Source of the DNA: an uncultured Bacteroidota bacterium
GTDB lineage: Bacteria; Bacteroidota; Ignavibacteria; UBA10030; UBA8401
Direction of reading: 5' to 3'
Length of the DNA: 12,986 nucleotides
Assembly (NCBI GenBank): GCA_937920105.1
Contig: CALETH010000001.1
Location: 1-12,986 of the forward strand
This document shows, in pieces, positions 1-7,600 of the stretch (its first letter is position 1; every line of letters begins with the position of its first letter). A program made the translations under genes and the position numbers. Under the pieces are notes generated by a model. That model searched no databases. It saw only the letters and a program-made list of their open reading frames with translations, and had not been told where the DNA came from.

Positions 1-1348
1 TATTTTTTTCATCATAAATTTCTATCATAACTACTGTATTCATTGTTTGAATGTATTCTTTTTTCAAAAAAATAATAAATTTTTTTTCTACAATTTCTTG
101 TGGTAGAATGGTAATGACTTTTTCTCCCAGTGCAATTTCACCTTCTCTATCTTGAAGTTGAAACGATAATTTTTGTGGATGAAATGTTTTATTCAAAATT
201 TTTACATCATAGACATTACTAATTCTTCCATCAACTTGTTCTTGAAAAAATAATTTTGGTGTACGAAGGATGGTTACATCTATTTCTGTACGTGTTATAA
301 GAGAATAAGAAACAATCGTAAGAAGAAAAAGTAACACAAAGGAATAACCACTCATGCGAGAAGTGAATCTCATCGGAATTTTATTTTTTATTTGTTCCGA
401 AGAAGCATAACGAATAAGACCTTTTGGTTTTTGAATTTTTTCCATCACATAATCACACGCATCAATACAAGCGGTACAGTTGACACATTCTAATTGTGTT
501 CCGTTGCGAATGTCTATTCCTGTGGGACAGACTTCCACACATTGCTTGCAATCAATACAATCACCGGCGGTACGAGTTTCGTTACGTTGGATTTTTTTTC
601 GTGGTTCACCTCGTGGATAATCATACGCAATCACAATAGAATTTTTATCTAACAATACTCCTTGCAAACGTCCATACGGACACACAAGGATACATGCTTG
701 TTCGCGAAACCAAATAAAGACTCCATAAAAAACGCTAGTGAATACGAGAATGGAAATAAAGCCGGTTAGATGTTGTGATGGTGGAACGGTGATAATATTC
801 CACAATTCATCTATTCCAATAATGTAGGCAAGAAATGTATTAGCGATGAGAAATGAAAGAGAAAAATAAATTCCGTATTTACTAAATTTTTTGAAAATTT
901 TTTCTTTGTTCCACGGGGATTCGTTTAATCGTTTTTGTTCTTTTGCATCACCTTCAATCCAATAATCAATTTTACGGAATATCATTTCCATAAATACTGT
1001 TTGGGGACAAATCCATCCACAAAAGACTCTTCCGTACACAAGAGTAAAAAGAATAATGAAGACAATAAATGTAATCATCATTAATGCTAATATATAAAAA
1101 TCGTGAGGTCCGAATGGAATACCGAAAAGAATAAATTTTCGTTCTATAATATTAAAAAGAACAATTGGATAATTATTCAGTTTAATAAATGGTGTGCCAA
1201 ATAAAATTAAGAGAAAAAAACTACTGAGGATGGTTCGTGCAGTGTAATATCGTCCTTTCGGTTTTTTAGGATAAAGCCATGTTCTTTTTCCTTCTTTATT
1301 AACTATTCCTAATGTATCTCGAAAAGTATTTTGTTCATCATTGTGCAT
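1..1348 (-). CDS. ccoG: Cytochrome c oxidase accessory protein CcoG (FixG/RdxA family), 3' end cut by the window edge
   Basis: Membrane iron-sulfur protein of cbb3 oxidase assembly; members of the family reduce Cu(II) to Cu(I) for delivery to CuB. I translated 449 codons from the ATG at 1348-1346 without meeting a stop; the family is usually about 450-480 aa, so little is missing. Visible parts are hydrophobic segments near residues 38-55 and 84-105, the motif FCGWICPQ with C110 and C114, a second pair C219/C223 (ACILVCPYG), and two ferredoxin-type clusters: C264-x2-C267-x2-C270-x3-C274-P and C288-x2-C291-x2-C294-x3-C298. After these come a last membrane segment (about 325-345) and a C-terminal Ig-like FixG domain. 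The start codon shares one base with the ccoP stop (TAATG), which suggests translational coupling. No strong Shine-Dalgarno is seen. ccoH, usually next in this gene order, would lie beyond the left edge. Confidence 0.95.
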   Translation of the reverse strand, partial: MHNDEQNTFRDTLGIVNKEGKRTWLYPKKPKGRYYTARTILSSFFLLILFGTPFIKLNNYPIVLFNIIERKFILFGIPFGPHDFYILALMMITFIVFIILFTLVYGRVFCGWICPQTVFMEMIFRKIDYWIEGDAKEQKRLNESPWNKEKIFKKFSKYGIYFSLSFLIANTFLAYIIGIDELWNIITVPPSQHLTGFISILVFTSVFYGVFIWFREQACILVCPYGRLQGVLLDKNSIVIAYDYPRGEPRKKIQRNETRTAGDCIDCKQCVEVCPTGIDIRNGTQLECVNCTACIDACDYVMEKIQKPKGLIRYASSEQIKNKIPMRFTSRMSGYSFVLLFLLTIVSYSLITRTEIDVTILRTPKLFFQEQVDGRISNVYDVKILNKTFHPQKLSFQLQDREGEIALGEKVITILPQEIVEKKFIIFLKKEYIQTMNTVVMIEIYDEKN

Positions 1349-2172
1349 TATAGTGTTTTCACAGAATCTTTTACTGCAATTGGTGTTATTTCTTTTTCTC
1401 TATACAACTCTCCTTCACTTTTTCTAGCGTTTGGCGGATTTGTGCCTTGCAGAGAAATAACATAACTTGCTAATTTTTGAATTTGTTTTGGAGAATATAC
1501 AAGTTCCCAACTGGTCATTTTTCCCGGAACGCCTTTTTTAATGGTGGTATAAATATTTTTTACTCCTCCACCATGTATCCAATATTGGTCTGTAAGATTT
1601 GGACCAACAAGCCCTTCAGCATTATTTCCATGGCAAGAAACACAATTGGATTTAAATAATTCTTTTGCTTCGGTTAATGAGGTTTCATCTTTTAATATGG
1701 CCAGAGCGTTTTCATCAATAGGTGCTTCATTAGCTAGAAGAATACGTTTTTGTAATTGTGCTGTTTTCATTTCTTCAGTGTACTCTGCTGCGGAAAGTTT
1801 TGATGTATTTAACACATGAAAATCCAACATATAAATAACACTAAAAATTACTGTTCCATAAAATAAATAGTTGAACCATGGTGGTATTCTATTATCTAAT
1901 TCATGAATTCCATCAAAATCATGTCCAAGGTCTATTGCTTTTTCTGTGGATTGCGGAATAACATAATTTTTTATTTTGATGAGAATGGAAGTAATTTTTT
2001 CTACATCACTATCCATAACAATAAAAATAAAAAATAATAAGACTATTACTGCAATGGTAAATGGGACAGTGATGCTTAATGCGGTTTCAATTCCCGGGTC
2101 TGGTACAGTTTGTGCCGAAAATAATGGTGAAATAATTATTGTTAATAATATGATGGGAAATATTTTTTTCAT
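1348..2172 (-). CDS. ccoP: cbb3-type cytochrome c oxidase subunit III CcoP, monoheme form
   Basis: Membrane-anchored c-type cytochrome that passes electrons into the cbb3 oxidase. I chose the ATG at 2172-2170 (274 aa) because it follows an AAAAGGAA ribosome-binding site and starts a normal signal/membrane segment (MKKIFPIILL...). The frame stays open for 51 more codons upstream, but that stretch is Lys/Phe-rich and is partly a palindromic repeat. Domains in order: N-terminal hydrophobic segment (1-20), transmembrane helix (about 32-50), the CcoP-typical HDFDGIHELDNRIPPWF segment leading into a second helix, then one cytochrome c domain with C177-V-S-C180-H181 and probable axial M219 in PGKMTSW. 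Only one CxxCH is present, where proteobacterial CcoP has two; the monoheme form is common in Bacteroidetes-type cbb3 operons. It lies between ccoQ and ccoG. Confidence 0.93.
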   Translation of the reverse strand: MKKIFPIILLTIIISPLFSAQTVPDPGIETALSITVPFTIAVIVLLFFIFIVMDSDVEKITSILIKIKNYVIPQSTEKAIDLGHDFDGIHELDNRIPPWFNYLFYGTVIFSVIYMLDFHVLNTSKLSAAEYTEEMKTAQLQKRILLANEAPIDENALAILKDETSLTEAKELFKSNCVSCHGNNAEGLVGPNLTDQYWIHGGGVKNIYTTIKKGVPGKMTSWELVYSPKQIQKLASYVISLQGTNPPNARKSEGELYREKEITPIAVKDSVKTL

Positions 2173-2177
2173 AAAAA

Positions 2178-2185
2178 TTCCTTTT
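2178..2185 (-). promoter_or_regulatory. Ribosome-binding site that fixes the ccoP start
   Basis: On the minus strand AAAAGGAA lies five bases before the ATG at 2172-2170. It supports the 274-aa start over the upstream in-frame ATG at 2325, which would make 51 residues from repeat-containing intergenic DNA. Confidence 0.7.
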
Positions 2186-2261
2186 GTTTTTTTTTGCCAC
2201 AGCTTTTTGAAAAGATAGAATGCTGACTTGTTAAGATTATTATGATAATTTTTTTCAAAAT

Positions 2262-2291
2262 GGATTCCCGCTAAAAACATGCGGGAATGAC
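2262..2291 (-). repeat. Palindromic repeat copy A (single-hairpin REP-like unit)
   Basis: Read on the minus strand this is a 30-base unit starting GTCATTCCCGC and ending GCGGGAATCC. It forms a perfect 8-bp stem ATTCCCGC/GCGGGAAT around a 9-base loop. It differs from the left arm of copy C (7502-7531) by one base. It lies between ccoQ and ccoP with no second hairpin beside it. Confidence 0.85.
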
Positions 2292-2328
2292 GTTTTTTTT
2301 TAAAAAAAAATTTCTTAATTCTCACTTT

Positions 2329-2502
2329 TTACTTTTCTATTTGTTTTTCATCCAACGGAAGTTGTTCCATTTCTTTAATATGATTTTTATCCATTTTTAT
2401 TATCCATACAAACATGACAATAAAAAAAATCACAAAAATAAATAATGAAATTAACGGATAAATGGTAACGTTTTCTATGGATTGTAAATAGTTGGAAAAC
2501 AT
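2329..2502 (-). CDS. ccoQ: CcoQ/FixQ-like small membrane subunit of cbb3 oxidase
   Basis: A 57-codon gene from ATG at 2502-2500 to TAA at 2331-2329. The protein begins MFSNYLQSIENVTIYPLISL, has one strongly hydrophobic helix (about residues 15-36, ending FVWIIKM), then a charged tail with EMEQLPLDEKQ. The 'YPLISLFIF' helix followed by a cytoplasmic tail with 'LPLD' is the pattern of Bacteroidetes CcoQ. Its place between ccoNO and ccoP is the canonical one. CcoQ is thought to stabilise the assembled oxidase. There is no good Shine-Dalgarno directly upstream; the nearest purine-rich box, GGAGGAG, is about 42 bases away and too distant. Identification rests on context plus this helix pattern. 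Confidence 0.85.
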   Translation of the reverse strand: MFSNYLQSIENVTIYPLISLFIFVIFFIVMFVWIIKMDKNHIKEMEQLPLDEKQIEK

Positions 2503-2544
2503 GATTTTTATTTTTTTACTTTTAATTCTTCTTTCTTAATTTTA

Positions 2545-2577
2545 CTCCTCCTTCGCTATGGCTTTCACACAGAGGAG
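2545..2577. other. Possible intercistronic hairpin between ccoNO and ccoQ
   Basis: CTCCTC at 2545-2550 pairs with GAGGAG at 2572-2577 around a 21-base loop. It lies in the 98-base gap between ccoNO and ccoQ, which also holds a short direct repeat ACTACTTAC (2580-2588 and 2597-2605). There is no T-tract of terminator type. The stem is short and may have no function. Confidence 0.35.
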
Positions 2578-2600
2578 AGACTACTTACCTACTCCACTAC

Positions 2601-4712
2601 TTACTTACTCACTTTAATATCAGTTCCTAATCTTTGTAAATAGGCAATGAGTGCGATAATTTCTTTATTCGGTTCTGCTACTGCACCGGAATTAAGTAAA
2701 TCTTTAGAAATACTATCGGCTTGTACTTGTAAATCTTCTAAAGCAATTTTTTCATAATTTTTTGGATAGGGAACCCCTAAGGTTTGCATTGCAAGAATTT
2801 TTGCTTCCGTTTTGCTTACATCTAAATCTTGTGTATATAACCATGGATATGCAGGCATGATTGAGCCCGGAGAAATAGAAGATGGATTTTCCATGTGTAC
2901 ATAATGCCAAAGATTATTATATTTTTTTCCTACACGATGTAAATCCGGTCCAGTTCTTTTTGAACCCCATAAAAATGGATGGTCATACACAAATTCTCCT
3001 GCTTTAGAATATTCCCCATAACGTTCTGTTTCCGAACGGAACGGACGTATCATTTGCGAATGACATGTATTACAGCCCTCACGAATATAAATATCTCTTC
3101 CTTCCAACTCTAACGGTGTGTATGGTTGCACGCTGGCTATTGTTGGAATATTTGTTTTGATTAAAAACGTTGGAATCATTTCCACTAATCCACCAATGGC
3201 AATAATGATTGTAGAAAGTAATGCAAATTGTACTGGACGTTTTTCTAACCAACGGTGTACATTTTCTTTTTTCGGTTCTTCATGAATAACTTGTGCTTCT
3301 GCATTTTCATTGGCAACAAATGTTCCTTGCTTTGCAGTTTTGTAAAGATTGTAGACCATTACAACTGTTCCACCCAAATATAAAATTCCACCCAATGCAC
3401 GAATCATATAGAATGGAATAAGTTGTGTAACGGTTTCAAGAAAATTTGAATATTGAAGAGTTCCAGAAGAAGTAAATTGCTTCCACATTAACGACTGTGT
3501 TAGTCCTGCCCAATACATTGAAGCAGTGTACAAAATCATTCCCAATACCCCAATCCAAAAATGAAAATTAGCAAGTTTTTTTGAATACAAGTTTGTGCTA
3601 AATAATTTGGGAACAAGCCAATACAAAATTCCGAAAGTTAAAAATCCATTCCAACCCAATGCTCCGAGATGTGCATGCGACACAATCCAATCAGTAAAGT
3701 GAGCAATAGCATTTACATTTTTAAGTGAAAGTAACGGACCTTCAAAAGTTGCCATTCCGTACGCAGTAACAGCAACAACCATAAATTTTAAAATTGCATC
3801 TTCACGAACTTTATCCCATGCACCACGTAATGTTAACAAACCATTAATCATTCCACCCCACGATGGAGCAATAAGCATGATAGAAAAAACTGTTCCCAAT
3901 GATTGTGCCCAATCTGGAAGTGCTGTATATAATAGATGATGCGGACCTGCCCAAATATAAATGAAAATGAGTGACCAAAAATGAACAATAGAAAGTCGAT
4001 AAGAATACACAGGACGATTTGCAGATTTCGGAAGAAAATAATACATCAAACCTAAATATGGTGTGGTGAGAAAAAATGCAACTGCATTGTGTCCATACCA
4101 CCATTGTACTAACGCATCCTGCACACCAGCATAAAAAGAATAACTTTTCAAAAAACTAACAGGAAGTTCAATGGAGTTAACAATGTGAAGAACGGCAACC
4201 GTTACAAATGTTGCAATGTAAAACCATAATGCAACATACATGTGTTTTTCCCGACGCTTTATGATAGTACCAATCATGTTGATACCAAACACAACCCAAA
4301 CAAGTGCAATCGCAATATCAATAGGCCACTCAAGTTCAGCATATTCTTTACTTGTTGTTAATCCTAACGGAAGTGTAACTGCTGCTGCAACAATAATTAA
4401 TTGCCAACCCCAAAAATGAATTTTACTTAAAATATCACTAAACATTCTGGCTTTACACAATCTTTGCAAGGAATAATACACCCCCATAAAAATTGCATTT
4501 CCAATAAACGCAAAGATTACAGCGTTGGTGTGCAGTGGACGTATTCTTCCATACGTGATATATTGTAAACCAGCGTTAAGTTGCGGATGAAAAAGTTGTG
4601 AAGCGATAATAACTCCCACCAACATTCCCACAATTCCCCATACCATTGTTGCGATAGCAAAATTTCTTACAACTGTATTATCATAGCTAAACTTTTGTAA
4701 TCCTGTTGACAT
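2601..4712 (-). CDS. ccoNO: cbb3-type cytochrome c oxidase, fused subunits I and II (CcoNO)
   Basis: Catalytic heme-copper subunit joined to the membrane-bound cytochrome c subunit in one 703-aa protein; it reduces O2 to water at high affinity. Residues 1 to about 460 are CcoN: many membrane helices with H61 (GRIRPLH, low-spin heme b), H208 in WWYGHNA and H258/H259 in AGPHH (CuB), Y252 in IYIWAGPHH (the cbb3 tyrosine cross-linked to a CuB histidine) and H346/H348 in SHAHLG (hemes b3 and b). After a hydrophilic linker (about 462-488) come a CcoO anchor helix (about 495-515) and a cytochrome c domain with C547-N-T-C550-H551 and probable axial M619 in GSIMPAYPWL. All cofactor ligands I looked for are present. 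The CcoNO fusion is known from Bacteroidetes/Chlorobi-group bacteria. The start is backed by AAGGAG four bases upstream. Confidence 0.97.
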   Translation of the reverse strand: MSTGLQKFSYDNTVVRNFAIATMVWGIVGMLVGVIIASQLFHPQLNAGLQYITYGRIRPLHTNAVIFAFIGNAIFMGVYYSLQRLCKARMFSDILSKIHFWGWQLIIVAAAVTLPLGLTTSKEYAELEWPIDIAIALVWVVFGINMIGTIIKRREKHMYVALWFYIATFVTVAVLHIVNSIELPVSFLKSYSFYAGVQDALVQWWYGHNAVAFFLTTPYLGLMYYFLPKSANRPVYSYRLSIVHFWSLIFIYIWAGPHHLLYTALPDWAQSLGTVFSIMLIAPSWGGMINGLLTLRGAWDKVREDAILKFMVVAVTAYGMATFEGPLLSLKNVNAIAHFTDWIVSHAHLGALGWNGFLTFGILYWLVPKLFSTNLYSKKLANFHFWIGVLGMILYTASMYWAGLTQSLMWKQFTSSGTLQYSNFLETVTQLIPFYMIRALGGILYLGGTVVMVYNLYKTAKQGTFVANENAEAQVIHEEPKKENVHRWLEKRPVQFALLSTIIIAIGGLVEMIPTFLIKTNIPTIASVQPYTPLELEGRDIYIREGCNTCHSQMIRPFRSETERYGEYSKAGEFVYDHPFLWGSKRTGPDLHRVGKKYNNLWHYVHMENPSSISPGSIMPAYPWLYTQDLDVSKTEAKILAMQTLGVPYPKNYEKIALEDLQVQADSISKDLLNSGAVAEPNKEIIALIAYLQRLGTDIKVSK

Positions 4713-4716
4713 GAAT

Positions 4717-4722
4717 CTCCTT
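4717..4722 (-). promoter_or_regulatory. Strong Shine-Dalgarno before ccoNO
   Basis: AAGGAG on the minus strand lies four bases before the ATG at 4712-4710. It is one of the best ribosome-binding sites in the window; ccoQ, ccoS and ccoI lack a comparable one. This may favour high translation of the catalytic subunit. Confidence 0.7.
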
Positions 4723-4760
4723 TTTTATTTTTTTGATTTAAAAAATTTTCTTAATGAAAT

Positions 4761-4916
4761 TTACGAATTTTTCTTTTCATTTTCATCCAACAACATTCGT
4801 ATTGATGGAGTATATTTATCTTCATACTGTCCTGAACGAACAGCCCATAAAAATGCAACTAAAAAAATAGCAGCAACAAAAATACTGCAACCGATAAGGA
4901 GGATGATTATGGACAT
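4761..4916 (-). CDS. ccoS: cbb3 oxidase maturation protein CcoS
   Basis: A 51-codon gene from ATG at 4916-4914 to TAA at 4763-4761. The protein has one N-terminal helix (about residues 3-25, MSIIILLIGCSIFVAAIFLV) followed by WAVRSGQYEDKYTPSIRMLL. The helix-W-[AS]-[VI]-[RK]-SGQ[YF]-[ED]-D pattern is the signature of CcoS (FixS). CcoS is needed for cofactor insertion, heme b and CuB, into CcoN in the systems where it has been studied. It lies between ccoI and ccoNO, the usual place, 48 bases before ccoNO. C10 lies within the membrane helix. No clear Shine-Dalgarno is seen; a palindromic repeat begins 18 bases upstream of the start. Confidence 0.92.
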   Translation of the reverse strand: MSIIILLIGCSIFVAAIFLVAFLWAVRSGQYEDKYTPSIRMLLDENEKKNS

Positions 4917-4933
4917 GGTTATTTATTTAAATG

Positions 4934-5017
4934 GTCATTCCCGCATGCTTTAAGTGGGAATCCAGATTTTTTTTTCTCAAAACACAGAGATTACCGATAA
5001 AAATATTTGGGAATGAC
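4934..5017. repeat. Palindromic repeat copy B, GTCATTCCC/GGGAATGAC ends
   Basis: The left arm (4934-4963) is the 30-base GTCATTCCCGC...GTGGGAATCC unit with three differences from copy A. The element closes with GGGAATGAC (5009-5017), an exact 9-base inverted copy of its first nine bases. The right half has lost the internal partner needed for a second hairpin. It fills most of the gap between ccoI and ccoS, 20 bases past the ccoI stop. Confidence 0.8.
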
Positions 5018-5036
5018 ATTCCTTGATTGTTTATAT

Positions 5037-7442
5037 CTACAATCCCAATCTTTTCGCTGCAAATCTCGTCAACATTGTTGTTAAAAAAACAATAGTAAGT
5101 GAACTTAAAGGCATAATAATCGCTGCAATAAGTGGAGATAAATTTCCTTGTATTGCATAAGATAGTCCGATAACATTATAAAAGAAAGCAAAACCAAAAC
5201 TCAAAAATACTATTAGAACACTTGTTCTCGCATACTTTATAAAAGAATCTATTTTAGATAAAACACTACTATCCATAATTACATCGCAAGCGGGAGAAAA
5301 TGTATTGATATCTTCAGTAACAGCAATACCAACATTACTTTGTTTCAGTGCTGCTGCATCATTTAAGCCATCACCCAGCATTACTACTTTTTTCTTTTTT
5401 TGTTGAAGTTTTTGAATAAATTCCAATTTATTTTTTGGTGTTTGATGAAAATGCAATTCTGCATTTGATGGAAAATATTCTTCCAGACGATATTTTTCTC
5501 CATCATTATCTCCAGAAAGAAGGGCAAGAAAATATTTTTTGCTTAAATTTCTGATTGCTTCCTTAATTCCATTTCTATACGCATTATAAATAATACAATA
5601 TCCTCGTATTTCATTATCAAAAGAAATATAGATTTGTGTTTCATTTAATTTTCCTTGGGAAAAATTTTTAACGTTCACAAAATTTTCTAAAAATTTTAAA
5701 GAACCAACACAAACTTTTTTTCCATTCACCATTCCTTGAACACCTTCATTCATTTTCTCTTCAAAATTTTGCACTGAATATACTTCCTTCACATCCAACC
5801 ATTCATACAGCACTTTACTTAACGGATGTGTGGAATGCTTTACCACAGAAGCAATGATTTTTTTTTCTTCTTCTGTTAACATTTTTCCCACAAAATTTAA
5901 AGAAGATTTTTGTGCGTACGTTATTGTTCCCGTTTTATCAAAAACCACTGTATCCACTGATGCAAGATTTTCTAGTACTGACGTATTTTTCAAATACAAT
6001 TTATTTTTTCCTAAAATACGCATAGCATTTCCCAACGCAAATGGAATTGCAATTGCTAATGCACACGGACATGCAATAATTAAAATTCCTGTAAACGCAT
6101 TTAACGCTTTTGTTATATCAATAGAAAACCAATACCCACCAACAATTATTGCAATAAAAAGTACAACAATAGTAAAATATTTGCTGATGGTATTAGAAAG
6201 TGTTGTAAGTTTTCCTTCTTCTTTTTCACGATAGAGTGCGTTATTCCATAATTGTGTAAGATAACTTTGGGAGACTTCTTTCAATACACTTAATTCAATG
6301 CTGCTTCCCTGTTGTTTTCCACCAGCATAAATAATTTCTCCTAACACTTTAGGAACAGGAATTGATTCACCAGTTACAAAACTGTAATCAATAAAACCAT
6401 CACCACACACCAACATTGCATCAGCGGGAATAATTTCATTATTACGAATAACCATCACATCACCAACAGAAAGTTGCTCCAACGGAATTGTTATTTCTCC
6501 ATTTTCTTTTTTGATTGTTACTGCAAGGGGAAAGTATGATTTATAATCCCGTTCAAAATGTAATCGCTCGTACGTTTTTTGTTGAAATAATTTTCCAATC
6601 AGAAGAAAAAATACCAATCCCGTTAACGAATCAATAAAACCAACACCAGTTTGAGTTAATATTTCATAGACACTGCGAAGAAACAATAACACAATTCCCA
6701 ATGCGATGGGAAAATCTATATTGATGATTTTCTTTTTCAATCCATTAACAGCGGAAATAAAATAATCTTGGCTGCAATAAAAAACGATGGGAAGTGAAAG
6801 AAATAGGTTGAGGTAATTAAAAATATTTTGTAGTGATGGTTCTACCGTTGCGGAAGAAAGATATTCCGGAAAACTTAACAACATCACATTTCCAAAACAA
6901 AATCCGGCAATACCAATCTTATAATAGAGTGCTTTGGATGTAGGCGTTTTTATTTTTTCCGCAGAATCTAAACTAATGTATGGTTCGTAACCAAGTGAGG
7001 TAAGAAGTTCTACAATAGAACGAAGTGAGATATGTTTTTCAGAAAATTTTATGGTAAGATTTTTTTTGAGAAAATCTACACGAGAATGAAGAATACCGGG
7101 ATGTATTTTATACAGATTTTCCAACAACCATAAACAGGAACTACAGTGCATATTTGGAATATACAAGGTGATGATACTTGCAGTACCATCAGTAAAATCA
7201 AGCAGTTTTTTTTGAAGAGATGTATCGTCTAAATAAGAAAACCGAGAAGTGCTAACATTGGTGGGAGAAATTCCCGGAGTTTGATTGAGAGAATAGTATT
7301 GACAAAGATTATTTTCTTGAAGAATTTCGTACACTGTTTTACAACTGTTACAACAAAAATATTTTTCATCATGAAAAAAATTTGTATCATTTACAATTTT
7401 TCCGCAATGATGACAAAGTATTTCTTGAAGAATTGCATTCAT
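5037..7442 (-). CDS. ccoI: Copper-translocating P1B-type ATPase CcoI/FixI
   Basis: Membrane ATPase that exports Cu(I) from the cytoplasm for cbb3 oxidase assembly. The 801-aa protein has an N-terminal cysteine domain (C10-x2-C13, C30-C31-x2-C34) of the kind found in CcoI-type ATPases, an HMA domain with the metal site M98-H-C100-S-S-C103 (about 90-155), membrane helices from about 172, the actuator motif TGES (357-360), the transport-site CPC (C458-P-C460), the phosphorylation site D502 in DKTGT, H539-P540 of the nucleotide-binding domain, GDGLND (690-695) and two C-terminal helices. All catalytic motifs are intact. It is the first gene of the cco cluster, 158 bases downstream of ychF on the same strand. 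The ATG at 7442-7440 follows an A/T-rich leader with no Shine-Dalgarno. The cluster context favours CcoI over a general CopA exporter. Confidence 0.94.
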   Translation of the reverse strand: MNAILQEILCHHCGKIVNDTNFFHDEKYFCCNSCKTVYEILQENNLCQYYSLNQTPGISPTNVSTSRFSYLDDTSLQKKLLDFTDGTASIITLYIPNMHCSSCLWLLENLYKIHPGILHSRVDFLKKNLTIKFSEKHISLRSIVELLTSLGYEPYISLDSAEKIKTPTSKALYYKIGIAGFCFGNVMLLSFPEYLSSATVEPSLQNIFNYLNLFLSLPIVFYCSQDYFISAVNGLKKKIINIDFPIALGIVLLFLRSVYEILTQTGVGFIDSLTGLVFFLLIGKLFQQKTYERLHFERDYKSYFPLAVTIKKENGEITIPLEQLSVGDVMVIRNNEIIPADAMLVCGDGFIDYSFVTGESIPVPKVLGEIIYAGGKQQGSSIELSVLKEVSQSYLTQLWNNALYREKEEGKLTTLSNTISKYFTIVVLFIAIIVGGYWFSIDITKALNAFTGILIIACPCALAIAIPFALGNAMRILGKNKLYLKNTSVLENLASVDTVVFDKTGTITYAQKSSLNFVGKMLTEEEKKIIASVVKHSTHPLSKVLYEWLDVKEVYSVQNFEEKMNEGVQGMVNGKKVCVGSLKFLENFVNVKNFSQGKLNETQIYISFDNEIRGYCIIYNAYRNGIKEAIRNLSKKYFLALLSGDNDGEKYRLEEYFPSNAELHFHQTPKNKLEFIQKLQQKKKKVVMLGDGLNDAAALKQSNVGIAVTEDINTFSPACDVIMDSSVLSKIDSFIKYARTSVLIVFLSFGFAFFYNVIGLSYAIQGNLSPLIAAIIMPLSSLTIVFLTTMLTRFAAKRLGL

Positions 7443-7501
7443 AAAAAATTACGTAATTACTTATTTAGAAAAATTTTAATCCTCATCTTTTATAACATAT
7501 T

Positions 7502-7568
7502 GTCATTCCCGCATGTTTTTAGCGGGAATCTATTTTGTGGATGCCCGATGAAAACATTCGGGCATGAC
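7502..7568. repeat. Palindromic repeat copy C (two-hairpin REPIN-like element)
   Basis: The left unit 7502-7531 starts GTCATTCCCGC and ends AGCGGGAATCT, one base different from copy A. A second hairpin follows: ATGCCCGA (7541-7548) pairs with TCGGGCAT (7558-7565) and the element closes with ATGAC. The outer ends (GTCAT/ATGAC) are inverted. It lies between ychF and ccoI and could also act as a weak terminator or an RNA-stability element. Confidence 0.85.
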
Positions 7569-7600
7569 GAAAAAACGTAAACCCATTCCTTAAAATTTTC

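Noticed and set aside
2173..2325. Extended 325-aa start of CcoP
   Set aside because: The added 51 residues come from intergenic repeat DNA; a ribosome-binding site and signal segment mark the ATG at 2172.
5830..6234. Plus-strand 134-codon open frame opposite ccoI
   Set aside because: It lies wholly within the well-supported ccoI gene on the other strand and resembles no protein; it is a shadow frame.
7281..7580. Plus-strand 99-codon open frame across the ccoI start and repeat copy C
   Set aside because: It runs antisense to ccoI and through a palindromic repeat, with no plausible product.
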